NCBI RefSeq assembly: GCF_900105655.1
Contig: NZ_LT629787.1
Coordinates: 496,001 to 560,000, forward strand
Length of the DNA stretch: 64,000 nt
DNA from: Halopseudomonas salegens
GTDB lineage: Bacteria; Pseudomonadota; Gammaproteobacteria; Pseudomonadales; Pseudomonadaceae
Direction of reading: 5' to 3'
The first letter of the stretch is position 1; each line of letters opens with the position of its first letter. The notes below the pieces were generated by a model. It saw only the letters and a program-made list of their open reading frames with translations, was not told the DNA's origin and made no database searches. The position numbers were made by a program, and so were the translations under genes. Below are positions 56,643-64,000 of this stretch, piece by piece.

Positions 56643-59408
56643 ATGTCTGCTTCCGCTCTTGCTGCTGCTCCACCTTCCGCCGCAGCCGATACCCATACCC
56701 TGCAAGTGATCAAACGCAATGGCACCCTGGTGGGTTTCAATGCGTCCAAGATCAGTGTTGCCGTGACCAAAGCCTTTCTTGCCGTACAGGGGGATCAGGC
56801 GGCAGGGTCGGTGGCGCTGAATACGGCTGTGCGCGAGGTGACCGAGCAGGTTGTCCAGGCGATTGGCCGGCGCTTGCAGGCGGGCGGCAAGGTGCATATC
56901 GAAGACATTCAGGACCAGGTTGAGCTGGCGCTGATGCGCGCGGGTGAGCAAAAGGTTGCCCGCGCCTACGTACTTTACCGTGAAGAGCAGTCACGCAAGC
57001 GTGCGGTTGATGCGCCGATGGAAGCGCATCCGCACCTGACGGTGAAAAAGGCCGATGGCAGCTCGGCGCCGCTGGATCTGGGCCTGATGAAGCTGCAGGT
57101 GGAGCAGGCCGCGACCGGTTTGCAGGGCATTGATTCGGCTTCATTGCTCGAGGACGCGCTGCGTAATCTGTATGACGGCATTGAAGAAACCGAAGTGCTG
57201 GAAGCGCTGATCATGACGGCGCGCAGCCGCATCGAGCAGGAGCCGGATTACAGTCAGGTCACCGCGCGTTTGTTGCTCGAGCAACTGCGTCTGGAAGCCG
57301 CACTGGCGCTGGGTTTGCCGCAGAATCAGAGTCTGGCTGAGCTGTATCCGCAGGCATTGGCTGCCTTTGTTGATGCCGGCGTTGGTTACGAATTGCTGGA
57401 TGAGGCCATGCTCGGTTTCGATCTGCCGCGTCTGGCCGAGGCGCTGCGCCCCGAGCGCGACCTGCAGTTTGGCTTCCTCGGTTTGCAGACCCTGTATGAC
57501 CGGTATTTCCTGCACTGGAACGAGGCTCGGCTGGAGCTGCCGCAGGTGTTCTTTATGCGTGTGGCCATGGGCTTGTCGCTGCGCGAAGACGATCCCAATG
57601 CGCGCGCTATCGAGTTTTACAACCTGCTGTCGAGCTTTGATTACATGGCCTCGACGCCAACGCTGTTCAACAGTGGAACACGGCATTCGCAGCTGTCGTC
57701 CTGTTACCTGACCACCGTGCAGGATGATCTGGAAGGCATTTACGGTGCGATCAAGGACAACGCACTGCTGTCAAAATGGGCGGGTGGTCTGGGTAATGAC
57801 TGGACGCCCGTGCGTGCCCTGGGTTCACACATCAAGGGTACCAATGGCCAGAGTCAGGGCATTGTGCCTTTCCTCAAGGTGGTCAACGACACAGCCGTGG
57901 CGGTGAACCAGGGTGGCAAGCGCAAGGGTGCGGTCTGTGCCTACCTGGAAAGTTGGCACATGGATATCGAGGAATTCCTCGAGCTGCGCAAGAACACCGG
58001 TGACGAGCGCCGCCGTACCCATGACATGAATACCGCCAACTGGGTGCCGGACCTGCTGCTGGAGCGGGTGCGTGATGACCGCGAATGGACCCTGTTCTCA
58101 CCCAGTGACGCACCGGATCTGCATGACCTTTACGGCAACGCCTTCCGCACCCGTTACGAGCATTACGAGGCGCAGGCGGCAGCGGGCAAGATCAAGCTGT
58201 TCAAGCAGATCCCGGCCAAGCAGTTGTGGCGCAAGATGCTCACCGTGCTGTTTGAAACCGGTCACCCGTGGATCACTTTCAAGGACCCGTGCAACCTGCG
58301 TTCGCCGCAGCAGCACACTGGCGTGGTGCACAGCTCCAACCTGTGTACGGAAATCACCCTGAACACCAGCGCTGAAGAAATTGCCGTGTGCAACCTGGGC
58401 TCGGTCAATCTGGCCGCGCATATCCGTGACGGCAAGCTGGATGTCGAGCGGCTGGAGCGCACCGTCAACACCGCCGTACGCATGCTGGATAACGTCATCG
58501 ACATCAACTTCTACGCCGTACCCCAGGCGCGTAACGCCAACCTGCGTCACCGCCCGGTCGGTCTGGGTCTGATGGGCTTTCAGGATGCCTTGTATCAGTT
58601 GGGACTGCCTTATGCCTGTGCCGAAGCGGTCGAGTTTGCCGACACCAGCATGGAGCAGTTGAGCTATTTCGCCATTCGCGCCTCGGCGCAACTGGCCGCT
58701 GAGCGCGGCGCTTATGCAAGCTACGAAGGTTCCTTGTGGCAACAGTGCATTCTGCCGATTGACTCGGTTGGCCTGCTGCAGGAAAACCGCCGCCCCGGCG
58801 AGTTGGTCACTGATCAGCAAAGCCACCTGGACTGGGCGCCGGTACGCGAACTGGTGGCCCGTCACGGCATGCGCAACAGCAACGTGATGGCGATTGCACC
58901 GACTGCGACCATTTCCAATATCGTCGGTGTTTCCCAGTCCATCGAGCCGGCGTATCAGAACCTGTTCGTCAAATCCAACCTGTCCGGCGAATTCACCGTG
59001 GTCAATCCGTCACTGGTGCATGATCTCAAGGCAGTCGACCTGTGGGACAAGGTCATGGTCAACGACCTCAAGTTCTATGACGGCAGCGTGCAGCAGATTG
59101 AACGCATGCCGGAAGAGCTCAAGGCGCGCTATGCCACCGCCTTCGAAATCGACGCTCGCTGGCTGGTGGAAGCCGCAGCGCGCCGGCAGAAATGGCTGGA
59201 TCAGGCGCAGAGCCTCAACCTGTATATGGCCGAACCAAGTGGCAAGAAGCTCGACGCGCTCTACCAGCTGGCCTGGGAACGCGGCCTGAAAACCACCTAT
59301 TACCTGCGCTCGCTGGGCGCTACCGGCGCCGAAAAGTCCGCCCCGGTTGCGGCACCGCAGCCGCAGGTGTGCTCGATTGATAACCCGGATTGTGAGGCGT
59401 GTCAGTAG
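56643..59408 (+). CDS. nrdA: Class Ia ribonucleotide reductase, alpha subunit
   Basis: NrdA reduces ribonucleoside diphosphates aerobically, using the radical from NrdB. The 921-residue product has an N-terminal ATP-cone (about 20-115) and a second, less conserved cone (about 131-220), as described for Pseudomonas NrdA. Catalytic residues are present: C354 in QLSSCYL (E. coli C225), N566-C568-E570 in NLCTE (N437, C439, E441) and C583 in AVCNLGSVNL (C462). The C-terminus ends CSIDNPDCEACQ with the redox CxxC. ATG 56643 follows AGGA by ten bases; an in-frame ATG at 56577 adds non-conserved residues. Confidence 0.96.
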   Translation: MSASALAAAPPSAAADTHTLQVIKRNGTLVGFNASKISVAVTKAFLAVQGDQAAGSVALNTAVREVTEQVVQAIGRRLQAGGKVHIEDIQDQVELALMRAGEQKVARAYVLYREEQSRKRAVDAPMEAHPHLTVKKADGSSAPLDLGLMKLQVEQAATGLQGIDSASLLEDALRNLYDGIEETEVLEALIMTARSRIEQEPDYSQVTARLLLEQLRLEAALALGLPQNQSLAELYPQALAAFVDAGVGYELLDEAMLGFDLPRLAEALRPERDLQFGFLGLQTLYDRYFLHWNEARLELPQVFFMRVAMGLSLREDDPNARAIEFYNLLSSFDYMASTPTLFNSGTRHSQLSSCYLTTVQDDLEGIYGAIKDNALLSKWAGGLGNDWTPVRALGSHIKGTNGQSQGIVPFLKVVNDTAVAVNQGGKRKGAVCAYLESWHMDIEEFLELRKNTGDERRRTHDMNTANWVPDLLLERVRDDREWTLFSPSDAPDLHDLYGNAFRTRYEHYEAQAAAGKIKLFKQIPAKQLWRKMLTVLFETGHPWITFKDPCNLRSPQQHTGVVHSSNLCTEITLNTSAEEIAVCNLGSVNLAAHIRDGKLDVERLERTVNTAVRMLDNVIDINFYAVPQARNANLRHRPVGLGLMGFQDALYQLGLPYACAEAVEFADTSMEQLSYFAIRASAQLAAERGAYASYEGSLWQQCILPIDSVGLLQENRRPGELVTDQQSHLDWAPVRELVARHGMRNSNVMAIAPTATISNIVGVSQSIEPAYQNLFVKSNLSGEFTVVNPSLVHDLKAVDLWDKVMVNDLKFYDGSVQQIERMPEELKARYATAFEIDARWLVEAAARRQKWLDQAQSLNLYMAEPSGKKLDALYQLAWERGLKTTYYLRSLGATGAEKSAPVAAPQPQVCSIDNPDCEACQ

Positions 59409-59445
59409 CGGGGCAGGCGCTCACGCCGGACAGGATTTATACGTT

Positions 59446-59557
59446 CCCTCTCCCCTTGTGGGAGAGGGTTAGGGAGAGGGGGAGGTGCTTGAGCGAAAGC
59501 TCGGTTTTTTCTGCCCCCCCCTCACCCCCAACCCCTCTCCCGCAAAGGGGAGAGGGG
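59446..59557. repeat. REP-like inverted doublet between nrdA and nrdB
   Basis: Two imperfect inverted copies of a C/G-rich palindrome flank a small central hairpin. Left copy: CCCTCTCCC (59446-59454) with GGGAGAGGG (59460-59468). Right copy: CCCCTCTCCC (59532-59541) with GGGAGAGGGG (59548-59557). Centre: GAGC-GAAA-GCTC (59491-59502). The two copies also pair with each other. The design is like paired REP/BIME sequences seen widely in gammaproteobacteria. It may affect mRNA decay between the two genes. Confidence 0.75.
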
Positions 59558-59588
59558 AGCTAGCTAAGACAATTTGCGAGGAACAGTT

Positions 59589-60638
59589 ATGCTCAACTGG
59601 GACGATGAACCCAAGCAAGCAGCAAGTACCAGCGGCCCCGCGCCGGTCAATGTGAATGACAAGCGGGTGATCAACGGCAATACCGACATCAACCAGCTGG
59701 CGCCCTTCAAGTATCCCTGGGCCTGGGAATACTTCATGAACGCCAACAAGAACCACTGGACGCCCCTGGACGTCAACATGGCCCAGGACGTTCATGACTA
59801 TCACCACCGCCTGAACCCGGCGGAAAAGCACGTCTATGAAAACGTCCTCGCCTACCTGACCACCTCGGACATCCTCGCCATGCGCAATATCGGCCTGGCG
59901 GTGATGGAAAAGATGAGTGCGCCGGAGCTGCAGATCTATCAGGCGCGTCAGGTGTATGAAGAAGCGCTGCACACCTGGACCTACCAGCACTGCATCGAAA
60001 CCCTGAATCTGGACCAGAGCGAAATCTACAATCGCTACCGCGTGGTGCCGGAAATCAACGGCAAGATCCAGATGGCCAACCGCCGCCTGGACGCGGCCAT
60101 GCGTCCGAACATGAACCTGCGAAACCGTGATGATCTGGAAGAGTTCATCATGTCTTACCTGTTCTTCGCCGCCGTGTTCGAGGGCTGCTGGTTCTACAAC
60201 GGCTTCAGCCCGATCTTTGCCCTGCAGCGGCGCGGCCTGATGCGCGGCACCGGCGAGCAGTTGCAGTACATTCTGCGCGACGAAGCCATGCACTTCTCCT
60301 TCGGTCTGAAAGTGGTCAATCAGATTCTGGAAGAGGAAAATGTCACCCTCGACCCGAAAGCTGTCAGCGAGATGTGGGAAGAATCCGAAGCAGCAGAAAC
60401 CACCTACGCCAATTACATCCTGCGTGACCCGATTCTTGGCTATTCGGCGGAATACCACAGTGAACAGTTCCGCTTTGTTGCCAATCGTCGTGCTCGGACC
60501 GTGGGCATGCCGGAGCCTTATCCGGGTGCGCGCAATGTCTCACCCTGGCTGGACGAGCAGGCGACCATGCGCAAGGAAAAGAACTTCTTCGAAACCCGGG
60601 TCATCGAGTATCAGACCGGCGCCCAGCTGGAGTGGTAA
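59589..60638 (+). CDS. nrdB: Class Ia ribonucleotide reductase, beta subunit
   Basis: NrdB carries the diiron-tyrosyl radical. The 349-residue product has probable ligands D94, E125, H128, E198, E232 and H235, and the radical Tyr is Y132 in EEALHTWTYQHC, aligning with E. coli Y122. The radical-site Tyr is thus not replaced by Phe as in class Ic. ATG 59589 follows GAGG (59578-59581); TTG 59574 is less likely. It follows nrdA after about 180 bases containing the REP-like doublet. Confidence 0.95.
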   Translation: MLNWDDEPKQAASTSGPAPVNVNDKRVINGNTDINQLAPFKYPWAWEYFMNANKNHWTPLDVNMAQDVHDYHHRLNPAEKHVYENVLAYLTTSDILAMRNIGLAVMEKMSAPELQIYQARQVYEEALHTWTYQHCIETLNLDQSEIYNRYRVVPEINGKIQMANRRLDAAMRPNMNLRNRDDLEEFIMSYLFFAAVFEGCWFYNGFSPIFALQRRGLMRGTGEQLQYILRDEAMHFSFGLKVVNQILEEENVTLDPKAVSEMWEESEAAETTYANYILRDPILGYSAEYHSEQFRFVANRRARTVGMPEPYPGARNVSPWLDEQATMRKEKNFFETRVIEYQTGAQLEW

Positions 60639-60660
60639 GCCGGGCGCGCTCCGGGTGCTG

Positions 60661-62031
60661 TCAGCTGACTACCTGATAGCAGGGTTCGTAGGCCATGCCG
60701 CTTGGCAGCTTCATCCGCTGCTGGGCGACAAAGGCCTGGAGTAGCGCATCCAGTGGCTCCATAATGCTCTGCTCGCCGCGAATCTGGTACGGGCCGTGCT
60801 GCTCGATCATACGGATACCGCGGTCCTTGACGTTACCGGTGACAATGCCGGAAAAAGCCCGGCGCAGATTGGCCGCCAGCTCGTGCTTGGGCAGGCTGGT
60901 GCTGAGCTGCAGGCTGGCCATGTTGGCATGGGTCGGATCAAAGGGTAGCTGGAACTCGCTGGCAATTTTCAGTCGCCAGTTGAAATGGAAGGCGTCACGC
61001 TGCTCGCGGCGGAACTCCTTCACTTTCTGCAGGCCCTGGTTCATTGCCCGGGCTACCGCACTGGGGTCGTCGATGATTACCTGGTAGCGCGCCTGAGCTT
61101 CGGCCCCCAGGGTCGCGGCAACGAATTCGTGTATTTGCTCCAGGTAGGCTGCCGCGCCGACCGGGCCGGTGAGAATCACCGGAAAGGGCAGGTCGGCATT
61201 GTCCGGATGCAACAGAATACCCAGCAGATATAGGAATTCTTCGGCAGTGCCGACCCCGCCGGGGAAAATGATGATGCCGTGGCCAACGCGGACAAAAGCT
61301 TCCAGGCGCTTTTCGATATCCGGCATGATGACCAGTTCATTGACGATCGGGTTAGGTGCTTCGGCGGCAATGATGCCGGGTTCACTCAGGCCCAGATAAC
61401 GGCCTTCGGTAATACGCTGTTTGGCGTGGGCGATGGTGGCGCCTTTCATCGGGCCTTTCATTACCCCCGGACCACAGCCAGTGCAGATATCCAGCCCACG
61501 CAGACCGAGCTCGTGGCCGACCTTCTTGCTGTACTTGTATTCCGCCTGATTGATCGAATGGCCACCCCAGCACACGACCATGTTTGGCTCAACGCCCGGG
61601 CGCAGGGTGCGTGCGTTGCGTAGCAGGTGAAAGACATACTCGGTGATGCCCTGGGAATTATCCGGAATGGTGCGGGGACGGCCTGCGTCGCTGTCGCTGT
61701 AGACGATATCGCGCAAGGCACTGAACAGCATTTCCCGTGTGCTGGCAATCATCTCGCCATCGACAAAAGCATCGCCCGGGGCGTTGATCATTTCCAGGCA
61801 GACGCCACGATCCTGTTGATGAATGCGCACATCAAAGTCGGCGTGGGCTTCGAGGATGGTCTTGGCGTTATCGATCTGCACCCCGGTATTGAGAATGGCC
61901 AGAGCGCATTGCCTGAACAGGCGATAGGTGCGGCCAGAGCCGACTTCACTGAGTTGTTGTACTTCCAGTTGCGACAGGGTTTCCAGACTACCTTTGGGGT
62001 AGACGGTGGTATTCAGGGTATTGCCTGGCAT
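60661..62031 (-). CDS. ppnN: Nucleotide 5'-monophosphate nucleosidase PpnN
   Basis: PpnN (YgdH) cleaves purine and pyrimidine nucleoside monophosphates to the base and ribose 5-phosphate and is stimulated by (p)ppGpp. The 456-residue product has the LOG-family signature FPGGVGTAEEFLYLLGILLHP and the CTGCGPGVMKGPMKGA motif. Length fits E. coli PpnN (454). It is convergent with nrdB. Confidence 0.93.
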   Translation of the reverse strand: MPGNTLNTTVYPKGSLETLSQLEVQQLSEVGSGRTYRLFRQCALAILNTGVQIDNAKTILEAHADFDVRIHQQDRGVCLEMINAPGDAFVDGEMIASTREMLFSALRDIVYSDSDAGRPRTIPDNSQGITEYVFHLLRNARTLRPGVEPNMVVCWGGHSINQAEYKYSKKVGHELGLRGLDICTGCGPGVMKGPMKGATIAHAKQRITEGRYLGLSEPGIIAAEAPNPIVNELVIMPDIEKRLEAFVRVGHGIIIFPGGVGTAEEFLYLLGILLHPDNADLPFPVILTGPVGAAAYLEQIHEFVAATLGAEAQARYQVIIDDPSAVARAMNQGLQKVKEFRREQRDAFHFNWRLKIASEFQLPFDPTHANMASLQLSTSLPKHELAANLRRAFSGIVTGNVKDRGIRMIEQHGPYQIRGEQSIMEPLDALLQAFVAQQRMKLPSGMAYEPCYQVVS

Positions 62032-62119
62032 GGGTGGTTTCCGGCCAATGGGTGATGGCTTATTTTAACATTGCTGTTACCCGATAGTATGACGCCGGCT
62101 GGACCGGCGCCACTGGCAT

Positions 62120-62758
62120 TCACACCCAGACGTCACTGCTGCGTTTCTTGCGGCGTGTCAGTGAGGGCAGAATCAAACCGACCAGCAAGCCTGCGCCGGC
62201 AATGCCGCCACCATAAAGCATGTAGCGCAGCAGGGCTTCCTGACTTTCATCACCGAGCCTGGCTTGTGCGCTGCGCAGTTCCGACTGGGCGTCGGTCAAT
62301 TGGTCGTTCAGTGTCAGGCGTTGCGCTTCCAGTTCATCGATCAGCACTTTTCGCGATTCGAGGGTTTCCTGCATGCCCTGTACGCGCAACTCCCAGCTCT
62401 CGTTGATACTGTTGAGTTCAGTGCTCAACTCAGCCAGTTCTGCTTCCAATTGCGGGATGCGCTCGGCCTGGCCGGGCACATCCTGCAAATCGGCGTCGGG
62501 AATCCAGACCGTGCTGCCGGACTCCGTACGTATCTGGGCGTAGTTGCCCTGACGGGTAATCAGCGTGACCTGGTCGCCGGAGCGCAAGGCACCAACGATC
62601 CGGTGGCCATCGGTCGGGCCGCTGCGCACATAGGTATTCAGGCTGTCACTGACCCAGCGGGCATTGTTGGCGGGTTCATCAGCCTGGGCCGGCGCAAGCA
62701 TAAGGGCGCTCAGGGTAAACGGGAGAACAGACGCAAGAGTGGCACGGAATGAAGTCAT
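62120..62758 (-). CDS. SH3 domain membrane protein (TIGR04211/YgiM-like)
   Basis: A 212-residue exported protein. Residues 1-25 are a signal peptide (LPFTLSALMLAPAQA), residues about 30-95 a bacterial SH3 domain (LNTYVRSGPTDGHRIVGALRSG), residues about 100-175 a coiled coil, and the end has a membrane helix (YGGGIAGAGLLVGLILPSL) followed by a basic tail (TRRKKRSSD). This is the YgiM/TIGR04211 plan; its role is unknown. The start at 62758 is favoured over 62773 because it fits the signal peptide. Confidence 0.85.
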   Translation of the reverse strand: MTSFRATLASVLPFTLSALMLAPAQADEPANNARWVSDSLNTYVRSGPTDGHRIVGALRSGDQVTLITRQGNYAQIRTESGSTVWIPDADLQDVPGQAERIPQLEAELAELSTELNSINESWELRVQGMQETLESRKVLIDELEAQRLTLNDQLTDAQSELRSAQARLGDESQEALLRYMLYGGGIAGAGLLVGLILPSLTRRKKRSSDVWV

Positions 62759-62977
62759 TATGTTGGGTCGCAATCAGGTTTCGGTGGTCGTCGATACCGG
62801 TGTCGGCGCATGTGGTTCAGCCAACTGACCACGTGTTTATGGGCAAGTTCATTGCCCCGGGGTTGCTGGCTGACTGGCAGCATTATGCGGGCATGTGGCG
62901 CTGAGGGCAAAAGTGGCACTTTGCGAGTAAAAAAAACTGTTCTGATCCAGCCGCGCTGAAAGGCCGCTGTGGACCGC
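62759..62977. other. 219-bp gap, nothing recognised
   Basis: No gene, RNA or clear hairpin was seen between the SH3 and RDD genes. Confidence 0.4.
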
Positions 62978-63472
62978 TCAGCGCCAGAGATCTTTCGGCA
63001 GCGTGACCAGTTGCGTATTCGAGGCAATGTCTTGCCAGGTACGCGACTGTTTATCGAACAACATCCACCACAAGCCCAGGCCACCGCAGGCAAGGGCGAA
63101 AAAGCCAACCACAAAACGCAGCAAGGCTTGCTTCCAGGTGATCGAGTTGCCGTTCAGCTGCTGTGCGCGCACGCGCCAGGCCTGCATACCCAGCGTCTGA
63201 CCTTTCAATGTCCACATCCAGGCCAGATATCCGAACAGGCTCAGCAATACGATGACAGCCAGCAAGGGGTCCCGGTCCAGGGCACCGGCCTCGGACAGGG
63301 CTCGCAGGCGCTCACCTCCATATATCTGACGCAGGATAACCTGCTGGTAAAACAACGTCAGACACATGACCAACGCAATGCCGAGCAGCCAGTCGTAGAG
63401 TAGTACACCGAACCGGCGCGTCAGGGTGGTGGCAGGGAATTCACCGCTGGGCTGTAATTGTTTGACTGTCAT
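62978..63472 (-). CDS. RDD family membrane protein
   Basis: A 164-residue protein with three to four hydrophobic helices. RRFGVLLYDWLLGIALVM near the start shows the R-x-D pattern after which RDD is named, and LKGQTLGMQAWRVRAQQLNG follows in the middle. Function of the family is mostly unknown, with some members involved in ion transport. It lies three bases after the HopJ-like gene in the same direction. Confidence 0.82.
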   Translation of the reverse strand: MTVKQLQPSGEFPATTLTRRFGVLLYDWLLGIALVMCLTLFYQQVILRQIYGGERLRALSEAGALDRDPLLAVIVLLSLFGYLAWMWTLKGQTLGMQAWRVRAQQLNGNSITWKQALLRFVVGFFALACGGLGLWWMLFDKQSRTWQDIASNTQLVTLPKDLWR

Positions 63473-63475
63473 GAA

Positions 63476-63811
63476 TCAGACCCGGATAAGCGGACTATGG
63501 GTGAATCTCACCTGGCTCAGGCCGTGTTGCATCAGGGCTCGGATATTGCCATGTTTATTGCCGTGTGGATCTGCAAGCACGGACTGGTAGTGCTCGGCAA
63601 AACATTGAAGAGCCTGTTGATTACTCAGTTCCAGGTCCAGCGCCAAGGCCAGTACCTTGCACGACCCCTGATTCTGCTCGGCGGTATTGTGCAGCGGACC
63701 ATTATCGAAAGCACTGGGAGTGAAGGCATAGTGCTGTTCAATAAAGCTCAGGGTATCGGCAAAGGTGTGCCCGGGTTGGCCGAGTCGGGCAATAAAGGTC
63801 GCGGGTGTCAT
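63476..63811 (-). CDS. HopJ-family protein
   Basis: A 111-residue protein of the HopJ family (MTPATFIARLGQPGHTFADT; FDNGPLHNTAEQNQGSCKVL; FAEHYQSVLADPHGNKHGNI). Despite the name of the founding type III effector candidate, such proteins are common in non-pathogens and probably cytoplasmic. The start ATG at 63811 overlaps the stop of the upstream DUF1244 gene as ATGA. Confidence 0.82.
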   Translation of the reverse strand: MTPATFIARLGQPGHTFADTLSFIEQHYAFTPSAFDNGPLHNTAEQNQGSCKVLALALDLELSNQQALQCFAEHYQSVLADPHGNKHGNIRALMQHGLSQVRFTHSPLIRV

Positions 63812-64000
63812 GGTTGTTTCGCATTCTCGAAGGCTGCCAGCTGCTCTGGCGTCGCCTCTTTCTGGTATTTTTCTTTCCACACGCTGTAAGGCATGCCGTA
63901 AATGGCTTCGCGGGCTTCATCGGGACTGACATCAATCTCGAGATCATCCGCTGCGGCCTTGTACCACTTGGCCAGGCAGTTGCGACAAAAACCGGCCAGA
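63808..64000 (-). CDS. DUF1244 family protein (5' truncated by window end)
   Basis: The last 63 residues of a DUF1244 protein, running off the window edge. LAGFCRNCLAKWYKAAADD and YGMPYSVWKEKYQKEATPEQ match the family C-terminus, including the Cys pair. Stop TGA (63808-63810) overlaps the HopJ ATG, indicating translational coupling. Function is unknown. Confidence 0.75.
   Translation of the reverse strand, partial: LAGFCRNCLAKWYKAAADDLEIDVSPDEAREAIYGMPYSVWKEKYQKEATPEQLAAFENAKQP

Overview
The window is a moderately G+C-rich, almost fully coding stretch of a gammaproteobacterial chromosome. Gene content and order point to the family Pseudomonadaceae. Blocks with the Pseudomonas layout include orn / rsgA / motB-motA / HDOD protein / rhdA / psd, pepA-holC-small protein-valS next to divergent lptF-lptG, ffh / rpsP-rimM-trmD-rplS, rplU-rpmA / obg, and nrdA-nrdB. 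The blocks are joined differently from textbook Pseudomonas genomes, so a more distant member (for example a Halopseudomonas-like marine or soil lineage) is my inference. Genus and species cannot be fixed from this sequence. No rRNA, tRNA, CRISPR array, prophage or intact insertion sequence was found.

Layout. 0-19 kb is an accessory-like region of metabolic, stress and membrane genes: an MscS-type channel; a giant ferredoxin / NADP-reductase / molybdopterin oxidoreductase fusion with a divergent AraC-type regulator; a ferritin-like protein; an RsbQ-like hydrolase paired with a PAS-GGDEF protein; a CaCA exchanger; a CHAD protein; a glutaredoxin-MauE fusion; a CDGSH-glutamate synthase fusion; and two GST-like genes, one broken at a run of G. 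19-32 kb is housekeeping: trmA with a purine permease, fklB, ispB, rplU-rpmA, obg, a CorB-type protein, a CcsA/YpjD-type protein, ffh, rpsP-rimM-trmD-rplS and ispH. At 32.3-34.3 kb a 176-bp MITE-like palindrome sits beside a LexA-controlled umuDC operon. 34.3-41.3 kb holds psd, rhdA, an HDOD protein, motAB, rsgA and orn. 41.3-48.4 kb is mixed: a single-domain asparaginase, a GIY-YIG protein, a GST, a YadGH-like ABC exporter, a GNAT protein, yejK and an SLC13/DASS transporter. 48.4-56.2 kb carries valS, holC, pepA and the LPS-export permeases lptF-lptG. 56.2-60.7 kb is the class Ia ribonucleotide reductase locus with a cobalamin riboswitch, probable paired NrdR boxes and a REP-like doublet between nrdA and nrdB. 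60.7-64 kb carries ppnN, an SH3 membrane protein, an RDD protein, a HopJ protein and a partial DUF1244 gene.

Points of most interest are (i) layered control of nrdAB by a btuB-like B12 riboswitch plus two NrdR-like boxes 32 bp apart; (ii) the RsbQ-like hydrolase with its PAS-GGDEF partner, a sensing module coupled to cyclic-di-GMP; (iii) two unusual redox fusions (1842-5651 and 15269-16801); and (iv) an apparently leaderless AraC-type gene. Assignments rest on reading motifs and on remembered family knowledge; no database search was run.
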